From contig JAQCMZ010000201.1 of NCBI GenBank assembly GCA_028274825.1, positions 1 to 7,581 of the forward strand: a stretch of 7,581 nucleotides of DNA. Direction: 5' to 3'. The notes under the pieces are model-generated. The model saw only the letters and a list, made by a program, of their open reading frames with translations. It was not told where the DNA came from and did no database searches. Positions 1-6,272 of this stretch are shown here, piece after piece. The first letter of the stretch is position 1. The number at the start of each line of letters is the position of its first letter. A program made the translations under genes and the position numbers. The stretch comes from Haloferacaceae archaeon (GTDB taxonomy: Archaea; Halobacteriota; Halobacteria; Halobacteriales; Haloferacaceae).

Positions 1-87
1 CCGGCAGACCTCGACGGACTCGGAGTGACTTTCTGCGTGCTTCCAGCAGTCAACTCCGGTCGAAGCCTGTGAGGATTCGCCGGTCAT
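1..87 (-). CDS. Possible 5' end of a gene leaving the window at the left edge
   Basis: An ATG at 87 on the minus strand opens a frame of 29 codons that is still open at position 1. The visible residues begin MTGESSQASTGVDCWKHAES and continue acidic, with a Cys near the edge. The acidic, Ser-rich start and mostly G/C third positions (about 19 of 29) suit a haloarchaeal gene. The opposite strand also has an open frame here that stops at 72, so the call rests on weak evidence. I see no good TATA box at the expected spacing; AATAATC at about 99-105 is too close to the ATG. No family can be named from 29 residues. Confidence 0.3.
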   Translation of the reverse strand, partial: MTGESSQASTGVDCWKHAESHSESVEVCR

Positions 88-125
88 CGACTGGGTCCGA
101 TTATTGGGTGGTTGCTTGGGGCGGG

Positions 126-172
126 CAGGCCGCCATCGTCCGAGGAGGCGGAATCGCTCCGTCCCCGGCCTG
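126..172 (+). other. Foldable segment, possible structured RNA or omega-RNA-like 3' region
   Basis: A perfect 7-bp inverted repeat (CAGGCCG at 126-132, CGGCCTG at 166-172) encloses a second stem at 147-152 paired with 158-163 (GGCGGA with TCCGTC, one G-U pair) around the loop ATCGC. A small TCC/GGA pairing at 139-146 could complete a three-way junction. Nested stems like this are more than a chance palindrome and resemble structured 3' regions of haloarchaeal tnpB elements. If so, a plus-strand tnpB would lie to the left of the window and the palindrome at 272-291 could be its right end. The strand and the RNA nature are inferred; only the base pairing is seen. Confidence 0.3.
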
Positions 173-188
173 ATTCCTGTCTACATAA

Positions 189-347
189 TTAGTTGCCTGC
201 CAGTTGAAACTCGTGGGGAGAACTCTCAGCTCGCAGTCGGGCGTGGATTGCGTCCGAGTTGTCGGATTCATCCTGCGGCTCAAGCCGCAGGGATTCTCCT
301 TGCTCTTTATAAACTATCTGTGGAAGCCGGATTAGAATCGAATTCAC
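189..347 (-). CDS. Short coding-like frame across the palindrome; may be only a read-through of an IS end
   Basis: The minus strand is open from a stop at about 366 to a TAA at 189-191. A GTG at 345-347 would give 52 residues, including YKEQGESLRLEPQDESDNSD and ending EFQLAGN. The acidic composition looks haloarchaeal, and the frame passes through the palindrome at 272-291 without a stop. It is too short to assign a family. It could be a small gene, the decayed tail of a larger gene, or a frame that is open because insertion-element ends are locally stop-poor. The GTG has no obvious Shine-Dalgarno sequence. I do not know the peptide as a characterised protein. Confidence 0.25.
   Translation of the reverse strand: MNSILIRLPQIVYKEQGESLRLEPQDESDNSDAIHARLRAESSPHEFQLAGN
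272..291. repeat. Perfect palindrome, IS200/IS605-type end hairpin
   Basis: CCTGCGGCT (272-280) and AGCCGCAGG (283-291) form a perfect 9-bp stem with CA between them, or a TCAA tetraloop around an 8-bp stem. It is followed by GGATTCTCC. Short subterminal hairpins of this kind mark the ends of IS200/IS605/IS1341 elements, which lack terminal inverted repeats. The core GGCTNAAGCC is shared with the palindrome at 3960-3979. No transposase gene adjoins it inside the window, so it is a solitary or decayed end. Orientation is uncertain. Confidence 0.5.
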
Positions 348-372
348 ATCGCTATAATGCCAAGATTATAAT
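306..372 (+). promoter_or_regulatory. AT-rich promoter region of the Mrr-type gene
   Basis: Three AT-rich boxes stand out in otherwise GC-rich DNA: TTTATAAA (306-313), TATAAT (353-358) and ATTATAATT (365-373). With the archaeal spacing of about 25 nt from TATA box to transcript start, the first would start near 335 and the third near 394. The third would give a leader of about 25 nt before the ATG at 420. Which box is used cannot be decided by reading. An AGAAGG at 408-413, six bases before that ATG, could act as a weak Shine-Dalgarno sequence and supports the start at 420. Confidence 0.4.
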
Positions 373-419
373 TGAACGCACACAACTCTCGTCTAAGCGC
401 ATCGAGCAGAAGGCCAGTT

Positions 420-2639
420 ATGAAACAATTCTTCAAATACGTTCTGTACCGCGAAATGTACAGCTGGATTCGCGAGGCCAGCACCGACGGCGGGACCGAC
501 TCGTCATCAAACCGATCTCTCAGATCAGATGACGGCGACTCACAGATGTCCGCTGCGGATCTCCCGGTGGATGAGGGTGCAGTCGAGTCTGTTCACGAAC
601 TCCAAACTGTGCTTCAGCAGATGGACCCGTATGACTTTGAGCATTTTGTCGGAGATATCTGGGCTCGAATGGGATGGGACACGCAGGTGTCCTCTGCGTC
701 GGCAGACGAAGGTGTGGATGTCATTGCTCGCAAGAGCCAGCCATACGAGCAGACGACACTCATCCAAGCCAAACGATATGGCCCGAACACGACCGTCGGG
801 TCGCCCGCGATCCAACAGTACGCAAGTCTCAATCAGCAATACGACGGCGCCGACGAGGTCGTCATCGTCACGACGAACGAGTACACATCACAGGCCCGCG
901 ATCTCGCGGGGCGGCTCAACGTGAAGCTCATCAACGGCATCGATCTCGCGAAGATCGTCGCTCGACTCGACGCAGCGGATCTTGTCGACGAGTATCTCGA
1001 CTTCGTGCAGACAATCGAATCCGACGAACCCACCGGTCACACACAACCACACGCAGAGACAGCCGAAGACCCCCCGCCAGAGACGGCAGACCCGGAGCCA
1101 GACACGGATGTGGATACGACCTCGCCGACAACATCTCCCGAGGTTCCACACACGCTCTGGCACGCTGCAATTGCGCTCGCGATTCCAGGGTGGTTACTCG
1201 TTTTCTTCGGTGTCAACGCTCTGTCAACGCCTCTATGGGGTAGTGTATTCTTTATGATCTGGTTCGGGCTCCCGATTGCGCTGTTTCTCGATGCACGGCG
1301 CGTGCGAGAGCACAAAGACTGGCCACGGTACTGGTGGATGTACAGTCTCGTCTCACTCGTCCCGCTGTTCGCGGTCGTCCCTGCAGCCGTCTACTTGTGG
1401 GGCCGGCGTTCGACCGGTGTGAAGACTACGAGTTCCGCGTCTGCAGATTCGGCAGAGCCGGCAGTGGCGCCGGGGAATCCAGCGACAGCTGCCGGCCATT
1501 CGGCTGATTCAGACGGAGAGACTCAGTCTCAGTCAGAGCCAGATTCCTCAACAGCAGCTGTACCGCCGACTGAGCCGGCACCTGATCCGAGAGCAGACGG
1601 TGAAGTGGAGTCATCTCCCGAACAAGCGGCTCACCGGACGACAGTCGCGTACGGTGGTGAGCGGTATGACGCTTTGACAGTCGAATCTGCGGATAGTCGT
1701 TACACTGTGGCGTATCAAGACGGGCGATTCAGTGCTGGAGACGGTGAGTCCAGCCCGGGCCGGGTGTTTCTGTTTCAGGGCGATGATCTCGAGTTCACCA
1801 CCGAAATCGCTCGGCCGAACGCCTGTGCTGTCGCCGATAATGGGACCGTCGCCGTCGTCGACTGGAACGACTGGGGGGAGACGCTGTCCGGGACGCTGCA
1901 CGTGTTCAACAGTTCGGGCCATCGACTGGTGAAACACACGTTTGATGCAAACATCGGTCCAGTGGCACTCACGAGCGACGGCGAATACGTCGCCACCAGT
2001 ACGTTCAAGCCCGACTGCAGCACGTCACTGTTCGAGACCACCAGCGGGAAGCGATTATTCCACCACGAGAATCAACACGGTAACGTCCAACGCCTCGAAT
2101 TCGGTGAACGAAACGAGAGCCAACTCCTGCAACTGGGCGACTCTGACGGTGACAACACGTACGCAATCGACTTTGGCGGGCAAGTGGTGTGGAAATGTGA
2201 GTCGCTGAGACGACACGACCGGCTGGATACCCTTCTGCGTGACAGCGAAAACACAGATCCGCAGGAGTCACTGAGCCTGCTGAGTGAAGCGATGGATCTG
2301 GCATCTGAATCACACGAAACACGAACCGTCGCACATCGCATGGCAGAAACACACTGGATTCTCGCCGAATCAACCGGAGACGAGGACGACCAAACAGCCG
2401 AGCAATTACGACACCTCGACAGGACAGCTGAGTACTATCGGCAGACACTGCCGCGATATGCGGGGAAACGAGGCTTGACAAAAGTCAAGCGGCAACAAGC
2501 GACACTTCATCTTGCCAATGGGGATGAAACGGCCGCACACGACAGTCTCACAGAAATCGCCGCCCTCGAAGAGAAGTACGGGATTCAACTTCTTACCGAC
2601 GCGGATGAACGGCGACTCAACAGTCTACAAACTGAGTAA
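420..2639 (+). CDS. Membrane-anchored Mrr-type restriction endonuclease with propeller-like and TPR-like C-terminal region
   Basis: From the ATG at 420 the protein has 739 residues. Residues 1-20 form an aromatic, basic segment (MKQFFKYVLYREMYSWIRE), followed by a Ser/Asp-rich link. Residues 68-196 form a restriction endonuclease type IV Mrr domain: MDPYDFEHFVGDIW, then DEGVDVI with catalytic Asp100, then IQAKRY with Gln116 and Lys118. This is a complete PD-(D/E)xK site of the DNA-cleaving Mrr family. After an acidic Pro/Thr linker come three hydrophobic segments (about 246-268, 272-290, 305-327) and a Ser/Ala/Glu/Pro linker (334-409). Residues about 414-594 contain repeated beta-strand pairs with WD/PQQ-propeller character (GTVAVVDW, GEYVATS, GNVQRLEF). 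Residues 597-739 are helical and TPR-like. An in-frame TTG at 372 would add 16 residues. An ATG at 546 would remove 42 and start just before the conserved domain. The role is unknown; defence against foreign or modified DNA is inferred from the nuclease domain. Confidence 0.85.
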   Translation: MKQFFKYVLYREMYSWIREASTDGGTDSSSNRSLRSDDGDSQMSAADLPVDEGAVESVHELQTVLQQMDPYDFEHFVGDIWARMGWDTQVSSASADEGVDVIARKSQPYEQTTLIQAKRYGPNTTVGSPAIQQYASLNQQYDGADEVVIVTTNEYTSQARDLAGRLNVKLINGIDLAKIVARLDAADLVDEYLDFVQTIESDEPTGHTQPHAETAEDPPPETADPEPDTDVDTTSPTTSPEVPHTLWHAAIALAIPGWLLVFFGVNALSTPLWGSVFFMIWFGLPIALFLDARRVREHKDWPRYWWMYSLVSLVPLFAVVPAAVYLWGRRSTGVKTTSSASADSAEPAVAPGNPATAAGHSADSDGETQSQSEPDSSTAAVPPTEPAPDPRADGEVESSPEQAAHRTTVAYGGERYDALTVESADSRYTVAYQDGRFSAGDGESSPGRVFLFQGDDLEFTTEIARPNACAVADNGTVAVVDWNDWGETLSGTLHVFNSSGHRLVKHTFDANIGPVALTSDGEYVATSTFKPDCSTSLFETTSGKRLFHHENQHGNVQRLEFGERNESQLLQLGDSDGDNTYAIDFGGQVVWKCESLRRHDRLDTLLRDSENTDPQESLSLLSEAMDLASESHETRTVAHRMAETHWILAESTGDEDDQTAEQLRHLDRTAEYYRQTLPRYAGKRGLTKVKRQQATLHLANGDETAAHDSLTEIAALEEKYGIQLLTDADERRLNSLQTE

Positions 2640-2762
2640 GGCGAGCGCATCGGAGCATGCCAACCGAGAGTGAAACCGGCACGAATTTGCACCCGAATGA
2701 CGCGCTTCGGCACGGACTACGGCGAGGCGGGAGATAGAGACTCGTGGATTGTGCGACTCTTG

Positions 2763-3632
2763 TCAGGATACGTCACCGACGGTCATGACCGGGACGGGCG
2801 TCGAGCGTACGGTCTTTTCAGCGACGCTCCCGAGCAAGATCCGCTCTGTTCCGCGTTTCCCCGTCGTTCCCATTCCGACGATTTGGATGTCGTGTGACTC
2901 CACGTAGTCGCGAATGTCCTCACTCGGGACCCCATGCTGGATTTGGGAGACAACATCTGTAATTCCCATCGTCTGGGCCTTCGAGACGACGGTTTCGATA
3001 GCCTCGGCCGGCCCATTTTTGTCCCCTCCTCCAGCGACAGCCGATTGGAGGTCTACTCCGAGTCCAGTGTCGTCAACGACGGACAGCACGTGTACGCTCG
3101 CATCGAGTGACGCCGCCAGCGACAGGGCGTGTTCGGCTGCGTCCACCGCAGCCTCGCTCCCATCTGTCGGGATCAGGACGCTCTCGTAGGGGAAATTGAG
3201 TGTCTCGTCGGGGTGCAACCGGACTGTGAGGACAGGACTCGGAGAGAGCCGGATTACTTTCTCGGACACACTCCCGGAGAGATACCGTGAAATCCCCTCT
3301 CGACCGTGGGTCGGCATCACGACGAGATCCTGATCGTACCGCTGGGTGTACTCGACGATTGTCGGGACTGGATTCCCCTGGACGACATCAGTATCGTGGG
3401 AGACTCCGGCCGTCTCCAGCATTTCTGCGGCCTCGTTAACAATTCGTTCGCCCTTCTGTTCGAGCACATCGACGATTTCGCCGTCGACCACCGTGACGCT
3501 ATCGCGCGTCGTGTCGGCCACGAACAGCAGGTGAATGGTCGCGTCTGCCCAGGTGGCGATTTTCTCGGCGTGTTGCAGAACCGTGACCGCGCCGTCACTG
3601 CCATCGTACGGACAAAGAATCTTCTCGTACAC
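2763..3632 (-). CDS. Tandem universal stress protein (two UspA domains)
   Basis: This 289-residue protein consists of two Usp domains (about 1-138 and 149-286), each a Rossmann-like alpha/beta fold of the adenine-nucleotide-binding universal stress family. Domain 1 begins KILCPYDGSDGA and domain 2 begins SVLIPTDGSEAA, the usual first strand and Asp. The ATP motif G-x2-G-x9-G-S is complete in domain 2 (GTTGKRGTERILLGS, 255-269). In domain 1 the first Gly is replaced by Pro (PTHGREGISRYLSGS, 107-121). The start is GTG at 3630-3632, because an in-frame TGA lies only 7-9 nt upstream. A Gly/Asp-rich loop (200-207) is specific to domain 2. The gene converges on the Mrr-type gene with 123 bases between the two stops. 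It is a cytoplasmic stress-response protein by family; the precise signal is unknown. Confidence 0.93.
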   Translation of the reverse strand: MYEKILCPYDGSDGAVTVLQHAEKIATWADATIHLLFVADTTRDSVTVVDGEIVDVLEQKGERIVNEAAEMLETAGVSHDTDVVQGNPVPTIVEYTQRYDQDLVVMPTHGREGISRYLSGSVSEKVIRLSPSPVLTVRLHPDETLNFPYESVLIPTDGSEAAVDAAEHALSLAASLDASVHVLSVVDDTGLGVDLQSAVAGGGDKNGPAEAIETVVSKAQTMGITDVVSQIQHGVPSEDIRDYVESHDIQIVGMGTTGKRGTERILLGSVAEKTVRSTPVPVMTVGDVS

Positions 3633-3823
3633 GAGTTGTTGTCACAAGATTTGTCTGCCGAACGGTAATCAGTTTCACCCGATTTTCGAGAGTGCAAGCC
3701 GTAACCGTAGGATCGGATATGTTCGGCTGGGAGCCACCCACGCTCCACGTTACAGTCAAGCCAATCTGGCAAGCGTCTTAAATCGTAGAAACTCTCGCCT
3801 TCCGAGACACGAGTAGTGGACAG
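3633..3823. other. Intergenic spacer upstream of the Usp gene
   Basis: I find no convincing gene here on either strand. AT-rich boxes readable as minus-strand promoter elements are GATTTAAGA (complement of about 3776-3784) and CGAAAATC (complement of about 3681-3688). Neither sits about 25 nt before the GTG at 3632, so the Usp transcript probably has a leader of some tens of bases. No strong hairpin or T-run terminator is visible. Confidence 0.4.
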
Positions 3824-3948
3824 TCAATCGGTGTCAGTCTCGTTGGACAGCGCTTTTTTGATCGGATCGTGACTACCGCGGTCGACCGCCAGGCGAACCT
3901 TCTGTATGCGAGTGTCTTCGAGTTGCTCAGCCCGCAGACTTACTCCCT
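3824..3948 (-). pseudogene. C-terminal remnant of an unidentified gene next to an IS-type palindrome
   Basis: A minus-strand frame ending in TGA at 3824-3826 reads VSLRAEQLEDTRIQKVRLAV, then DRGSHDPIKKALSNETDTD. The charged, helix-forming composition and good codon use look like the C-terminus of a real haloarchaeal protein. No ATG, GTG or TTG begins it. In the upstream direction the frame runs straight into the palindrome at 3960-3979, where a GTG (3962-3964) would give a 46-residue product starting with a Gly run that belongs to the repeat. I infer that an IS200/IS605-type insertion cut the gene. The parent family is not recognised. Confidence 0.45.
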
Positions 3949-3949
3949 C

Positions 3950-3979
3950 TTGACCTCCTCCCACGGCTAAAGCCGTGGG
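3950..3979 (-). repeat. Solitary IS200/IS605-type end: palindrome beside TTGAC
   Basis: CCCACGGCT (3960-3968) and AGCCGTGGG (3971-3979) form a perfect 9-bp stem with AA between them. Five bases separate it from a TTGAC at 3950-3954. On the minus strand this reads hairpin, then GGAGGAGGTCAA, a form that resembles right ends of haloarchaeal IS200/IS605 elements. TTGAC resembles the short targets preferred by TnpA transposases of this family. No tnpA or tnpB lies beside it, so I read it as a leftover end or a very short miniature element. Confidence 0.55.
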
Positions 3980-3987
3980 CTCTCGTC

Positions 3988-3997
3988 TTGAATTAAG
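3988..3997 (+). promoter_or_regulatory. Possible TATA box of the 50-codon ORF
   Basis: TTGAATTAAG is the only AT-rich box near the small plus-strand ORF. Its centre lies about 31 nt before the ATG at 4024, close enough for a transcript with a leader of a few bases. It sits just beyond the IS-type palindrome and could instead be part of that element. Confidence 0.25.
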
Positions 3998-4023
3998 CTA
4001 ATCCCGTTCACAAATCTCGTCAG

Positions 4024-4176
4024 ATGATAGAACAGAGTGATGAGTGGTCACAAGAGTTGGCCCACGTTTTCACGAACGGAGTGACAGTCCGTGGCTACGT
4101 GTCGGTGTTCTCTCGGCCACATCGGAGTGTGTTCTCAGGATGGGTTTTACACCGAGAGCACGGCGTGTGGTGGTAA
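4024..4176 (+). CDS. Small protein of 50 residues, unknown
   Basis: An ATG at 4024 opens 50 codons ending in TAA at 4174-4176. The product begins MIEQSDEWSQELAHVFTNGV and ends REHGVWW. The N-terminus is acidic, the middle has a beta-like alternating stretch (VTVRGYVSVFS), and the tail is rich in Trp and His. It has no signal peptide, membrane segment or Cys. About 31 of 50 third positions are G or C, so coding bias is only moderate. It points towards the 3' end of the DUF2070 gene, with 34 bases between the stops. It could be a free-standing small gene, the truncated front of a larger one, or a chance ORF. No family is recognised. Confidence 0.35.
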   Translation: MIEQSDEWSQELAHVFTNGVTVRGYVSVFSRPHRSVFSGWVLHREHGVWW

Positions 4177-4210
4177 TTGACTCGGATCAGCAGTCATTGT
4201 CACAGACAGC

Positions 4211-6070
4211 TCAGGTGACAACGAACAGAAGCACCGAGATAGCAATGACGCTCACCGCAAAGGCGGCAGCGAGTGCCCCACCCATCTGGATCATCGCATT
4301 CGCGTGTGAGGCGAGCGTTTCTGTCCGATTGTTGCCGAAGACAGTCACTTCGGCCCGTTCAGTTACCATTCCCGCCTCGACGGGCTCGAGATCCGCAATT
4401 GCCTTCTCAAGAAGGTCGACCACGAGTGATTGGAACTCGGTTCCGTCGATTCGCTCGCCCACCTGGTTTGACGCCTCGACCGTGTTGACGACGTGCGTGT
4501 CTGTTGTCATGACTTCCGCCTGACTGACTCGGTCTTCGATAGTGCCCACGAGCATATCGCGGAGGCCAGGTTCCATATTATTCCCGTCGACGAGAACGTA
4601 CGCTGTCTGCTGGTCACCTGCTTCGGTGACTGCGACTCGCACGCCGAGGGGTCCGATCCCGTCAAGCGGATCCCACGTCGTCTTGGCCCAGGCGACGCCC
4701 ATCCGAAGCGGGTATCGCGGCGCCTCTGCGAGGGTTTCGCCTGCCCTGCGAGCCCCCTCGATCATATCGAACGAGCGTTTCGACCCTGGGACGACGTGGC
4801 CGAGATCGTCACCGGTCAATCCGTTGTTGCAGTTGTGTGCGTCCGCAAGCATGATATTGCGGAGCCCCCCCTGGCGAGCCTCTGCTGAAGCCGAGAGTCC
4901 GACCGCGTACTCTACGTCGTCGGCAAACTCAGGCGCGTAACTTGACGTGATGAACGCGCTCTCGCCAAACGCCTGCGCCAGGAGTGTCGCTTCCCCTTCT
5001 CCAAGCCGGACACTCTCGGTCACGTCGTCATCATAAGTCATTTCGTCCATTGCCTCGGCGGTGGTGTCGAGCAGTGTCTCCACCTCGTGTGAGGTGACGA
5101 GATTGAAATCGTGGCCAGCGGTGGCGTGTGGCGGGAATGCGAGTCCGTCTGCCTGCTGTGCGATACGAGCGGGGAGATTACCGCCCCCGATTTCGCCCAT
5201 CGGGCCGGGATGGACCATCGGTAGGACGAACCGCGCCTTCTCGCCAGCAGCCCCCTGAAACGAGAGGACCGTGACGGGGACGACCGCTTCCTCGCCGATT
5301 CCCTGGAAAAACTCCTCGAGTTCGTCTGTCCCTTCCGCGATGTAGCCAATGAATCCGCTGATGAAATCGAGCACCGACACTCCCATCGACTGTTTCCACG
5401 GGCGGTCGATTATCCGAATGAACACGACGACAGCGGCAGCATACAGTCCACACATTCCACCCAACAGAACAAAATCACTCGGGAGAATAATCAGCAGTTC
5501 TTCGGGGGCGACCTCAGGGCGAGAAAAATACGACCGAGCAATCGGGCCGCCGATTTCGAGAAACCGTGCCGTCCCACTGTAGACGAACAGCAGCACTCCA
5601 GCACTCACGGTCTGGACACTTGCGGGGATGCTCGCTCGCAGTAGCGATCGATTCGAAACAGCCATAATAACCAACAGCCAGAGAGCAAACAGGCCAGCGA
5701 GTGCCGCAAATAGCGCATCAAAGACGAAGACCTGGTCCAGTTGCGGCACGAATTCCGACAGCACCCCTACGACAACGAGCACGCCGACCACGAGCAGTTC
5801 ACCAACAAGCGCGAGCAACGACGCCCGGTTCCGGGTGAGCCGACCGCCGAGTTTCCCGTCAATATACGGCGTGACACCACTGGCGATGAGCGTCGGGACA
5901 GCGATGAAAAACACCCCTTTCCATGCGTCCTCAAGAATGAACCGGGAATCGAACGACGCAATCCCGGCCACGATGGCAATCAGCAGCGTGAATGTTACAC
6001 TGGAATACCAACTTGGCGCGCGAAAGATGATCCGCGAAAGCGAGGCCAAATTGCCTTGTGTCGCGGACAT
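4211..6070 (-). CDS. DUF2070 membrane protein, predicted neutral-ceramidase-like lipid hydrolase
   Basis: The 619-residue protein matches the archaeal DUF2070 family, which has been described as a predicted membrane-associated lipid hydrolase of the neutral ceramidase superfamily. Six hydrophobic segments occupy the first third (about 22-40, 52-70, 84-104, 116-137, 149-166, 197-221). A soluble domain fills 225-590, and a last segment lies at 594-618. Candidate metal or catalytic residues are in VHPGPMGEIGGGNLP (286-300), ATAGHDFN (His320, Asp321), LADAHNCNN (Asp410, His412), LVDGNNME (493-500) and TDTHVVN (His526). Basic residues after segments 2, 4 and 6 place the N-terminus and soluble domain on the cytoplasmic side by the positive-inside rule. 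The length is normal for the family and no key motif looks broken. The substrate is unproven; archaeal ether lipids are not ceramides, so the hydrolase label is a prediction. Confidence 0.9.
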   Translation of the reverse strand: MSATQGNLASLSRIIFRAPSWYSSVTFTLLIAIVAGIASFDSRFILEDAWKGVFFIAVPTLIASGVTPYIDGKLGGRLTRNRASLLALVGELLVVGVLVVVGVLSEFVPQLDQVFVFDALFAALAGLFALWLLVIMAVSNRSLLRASIPASVQTVSAGVLLFVYSGTARFLEIGGPIARSYFSRPEVAPEELLIILPSDFVLLGGMCGLYAAAVVVFIRIIDRPWKQSMGVSVLDFISGFIGYIAEGTDELEEFFQGIGEEAVVPVTVLSFQGAAGEKARFVLPMVHPGPMGEIGGGNLPARIAQQADGLAFPPHATAGHDFNLVTSHEVETLLDTTAEAMDEMTYDDDVTESVRLGEGEATLLAQAFGESAFITSSYAPEFADDVEYAVGLSASAEARQGGLRNIMLADAHNCNNGLTGDDLGHVVPGSKRSFDMIEGARRAGETLAEAPRYPLRMGVAWAKTTWDPLDGIGPLGVRVAVTEAGDQQTAYVLVDGNNMEPGLRDMLVGTIEDRVSQAEVMTTDTHVVNTVEASNQVGERIDGTEFQSLVVDLLEKAIADLEPVEAGMVTERAEVTVFGNNRTETLASHANAMIQMGGALAAAFAVSVIAISVLLFVVT

Positions 6071-6090
6071 GATTGTATATGTGTACTCTC

Positions 6091-6099
6091 AGATATAAT
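6091..6099 (-). promoter_or_regulatory. TATA box of the DUF2070 gene
   Basis: On the minus strand the box reads ATTATATCT. Its centre is about 25 nt before the A of the ATG at 6070. That spacing predicts transcription starting at or within a few bases of the ATG, giving a leaderless mRNA as is common in haloarchaea. There is no Shine-Dalgarno sequence before this ATG, which agrees. Confidence 0.65.
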
Positions 6100-6182
6100 G
6101 GTACTGACATTCGACGGATTCGGCACCTGGTAACGAGTCCCATCCAGCCGGTCTTAACCGGACGACCCGATGAGACGCACGC

Positions 6183-6272
6183 TCACAGCGGCAGATCACC
6201 CTCGCTGTCATCTTCAGCCACTACATCTTCGCGGCGGCCACGGAGGGTGGGAACGGCTGGCAACGTCTGTGT
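6183..6272 (-). pseudogene. C-terminal remnant of a gene cut by the IS1341-type element
   Basis: A minus-strand frame ends with TGA at 6183-6185 and reads TQTLPAVPTLRGRREDVV, then AEDDSEGDLPL. An acidic tail ending shortly after EDDSEGD is typical of haloarchaeal proteins. The frame has no start of its own and meets the right-end hairpin of the tnpB element at about 6271, so the element probably inserted into this gene. The stop is 83 bases before the DUF2070 TATA box in the direction of transcription. The parent gene cannot be identified from about 29 residues. Confidence 0.4.

Noticed and set aside
104..532. Plus-strand frame of 142 codons at the left
   Set aside because: It is Arg-rich, crosses the palindrome and the AT-rich promoter region, and overlaps the start of the Mrr-type gene in another frame.
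674..1243. Plus-strand frame of 189 codons inside the Mrr-type gene
   Set aside because: It is extremely rich in Arg and His with no recognisable domain, while the other frame holds the complete nuclease motif.
2640..2762. Terminator or small gene between the convergent Mrr-type and Usp genes
   Set aside because: I found no stem with a T-run and no coding-like frame; the stretch looks like ordinary overlapping 3' ends.
3317..3772. Minus-strand frame of 151 codons overlapping the Usp gene
   Set aside because: It is in another frame of the same strand, and the Usp frame has clear family motifs throughout. The Arg/Ser-rich product is typical of a shadow.
3853..3861. T-run as a transcription terminator
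   Set aside because: No stem precedes it, and on the minus strand it encodes two Lys codons (AAA AAA) of the coding-like remnant.
4044..4523. Long plus-strand frame of 159 codons
   Set aside because: It lies mostly antisense to the DUF2070 coding region, and its Ser/Thr/Arg-rich product is what a reversed acidic haloarchaeal gene gives.
6148..6161. Small hairpin CCGGT-CTTA-ACCGG
   Set aside because: A 5-bp stem is too short to assign a role. It lies upstream of the DUF2070 TATA box and could be an operator, but nothing supports that.
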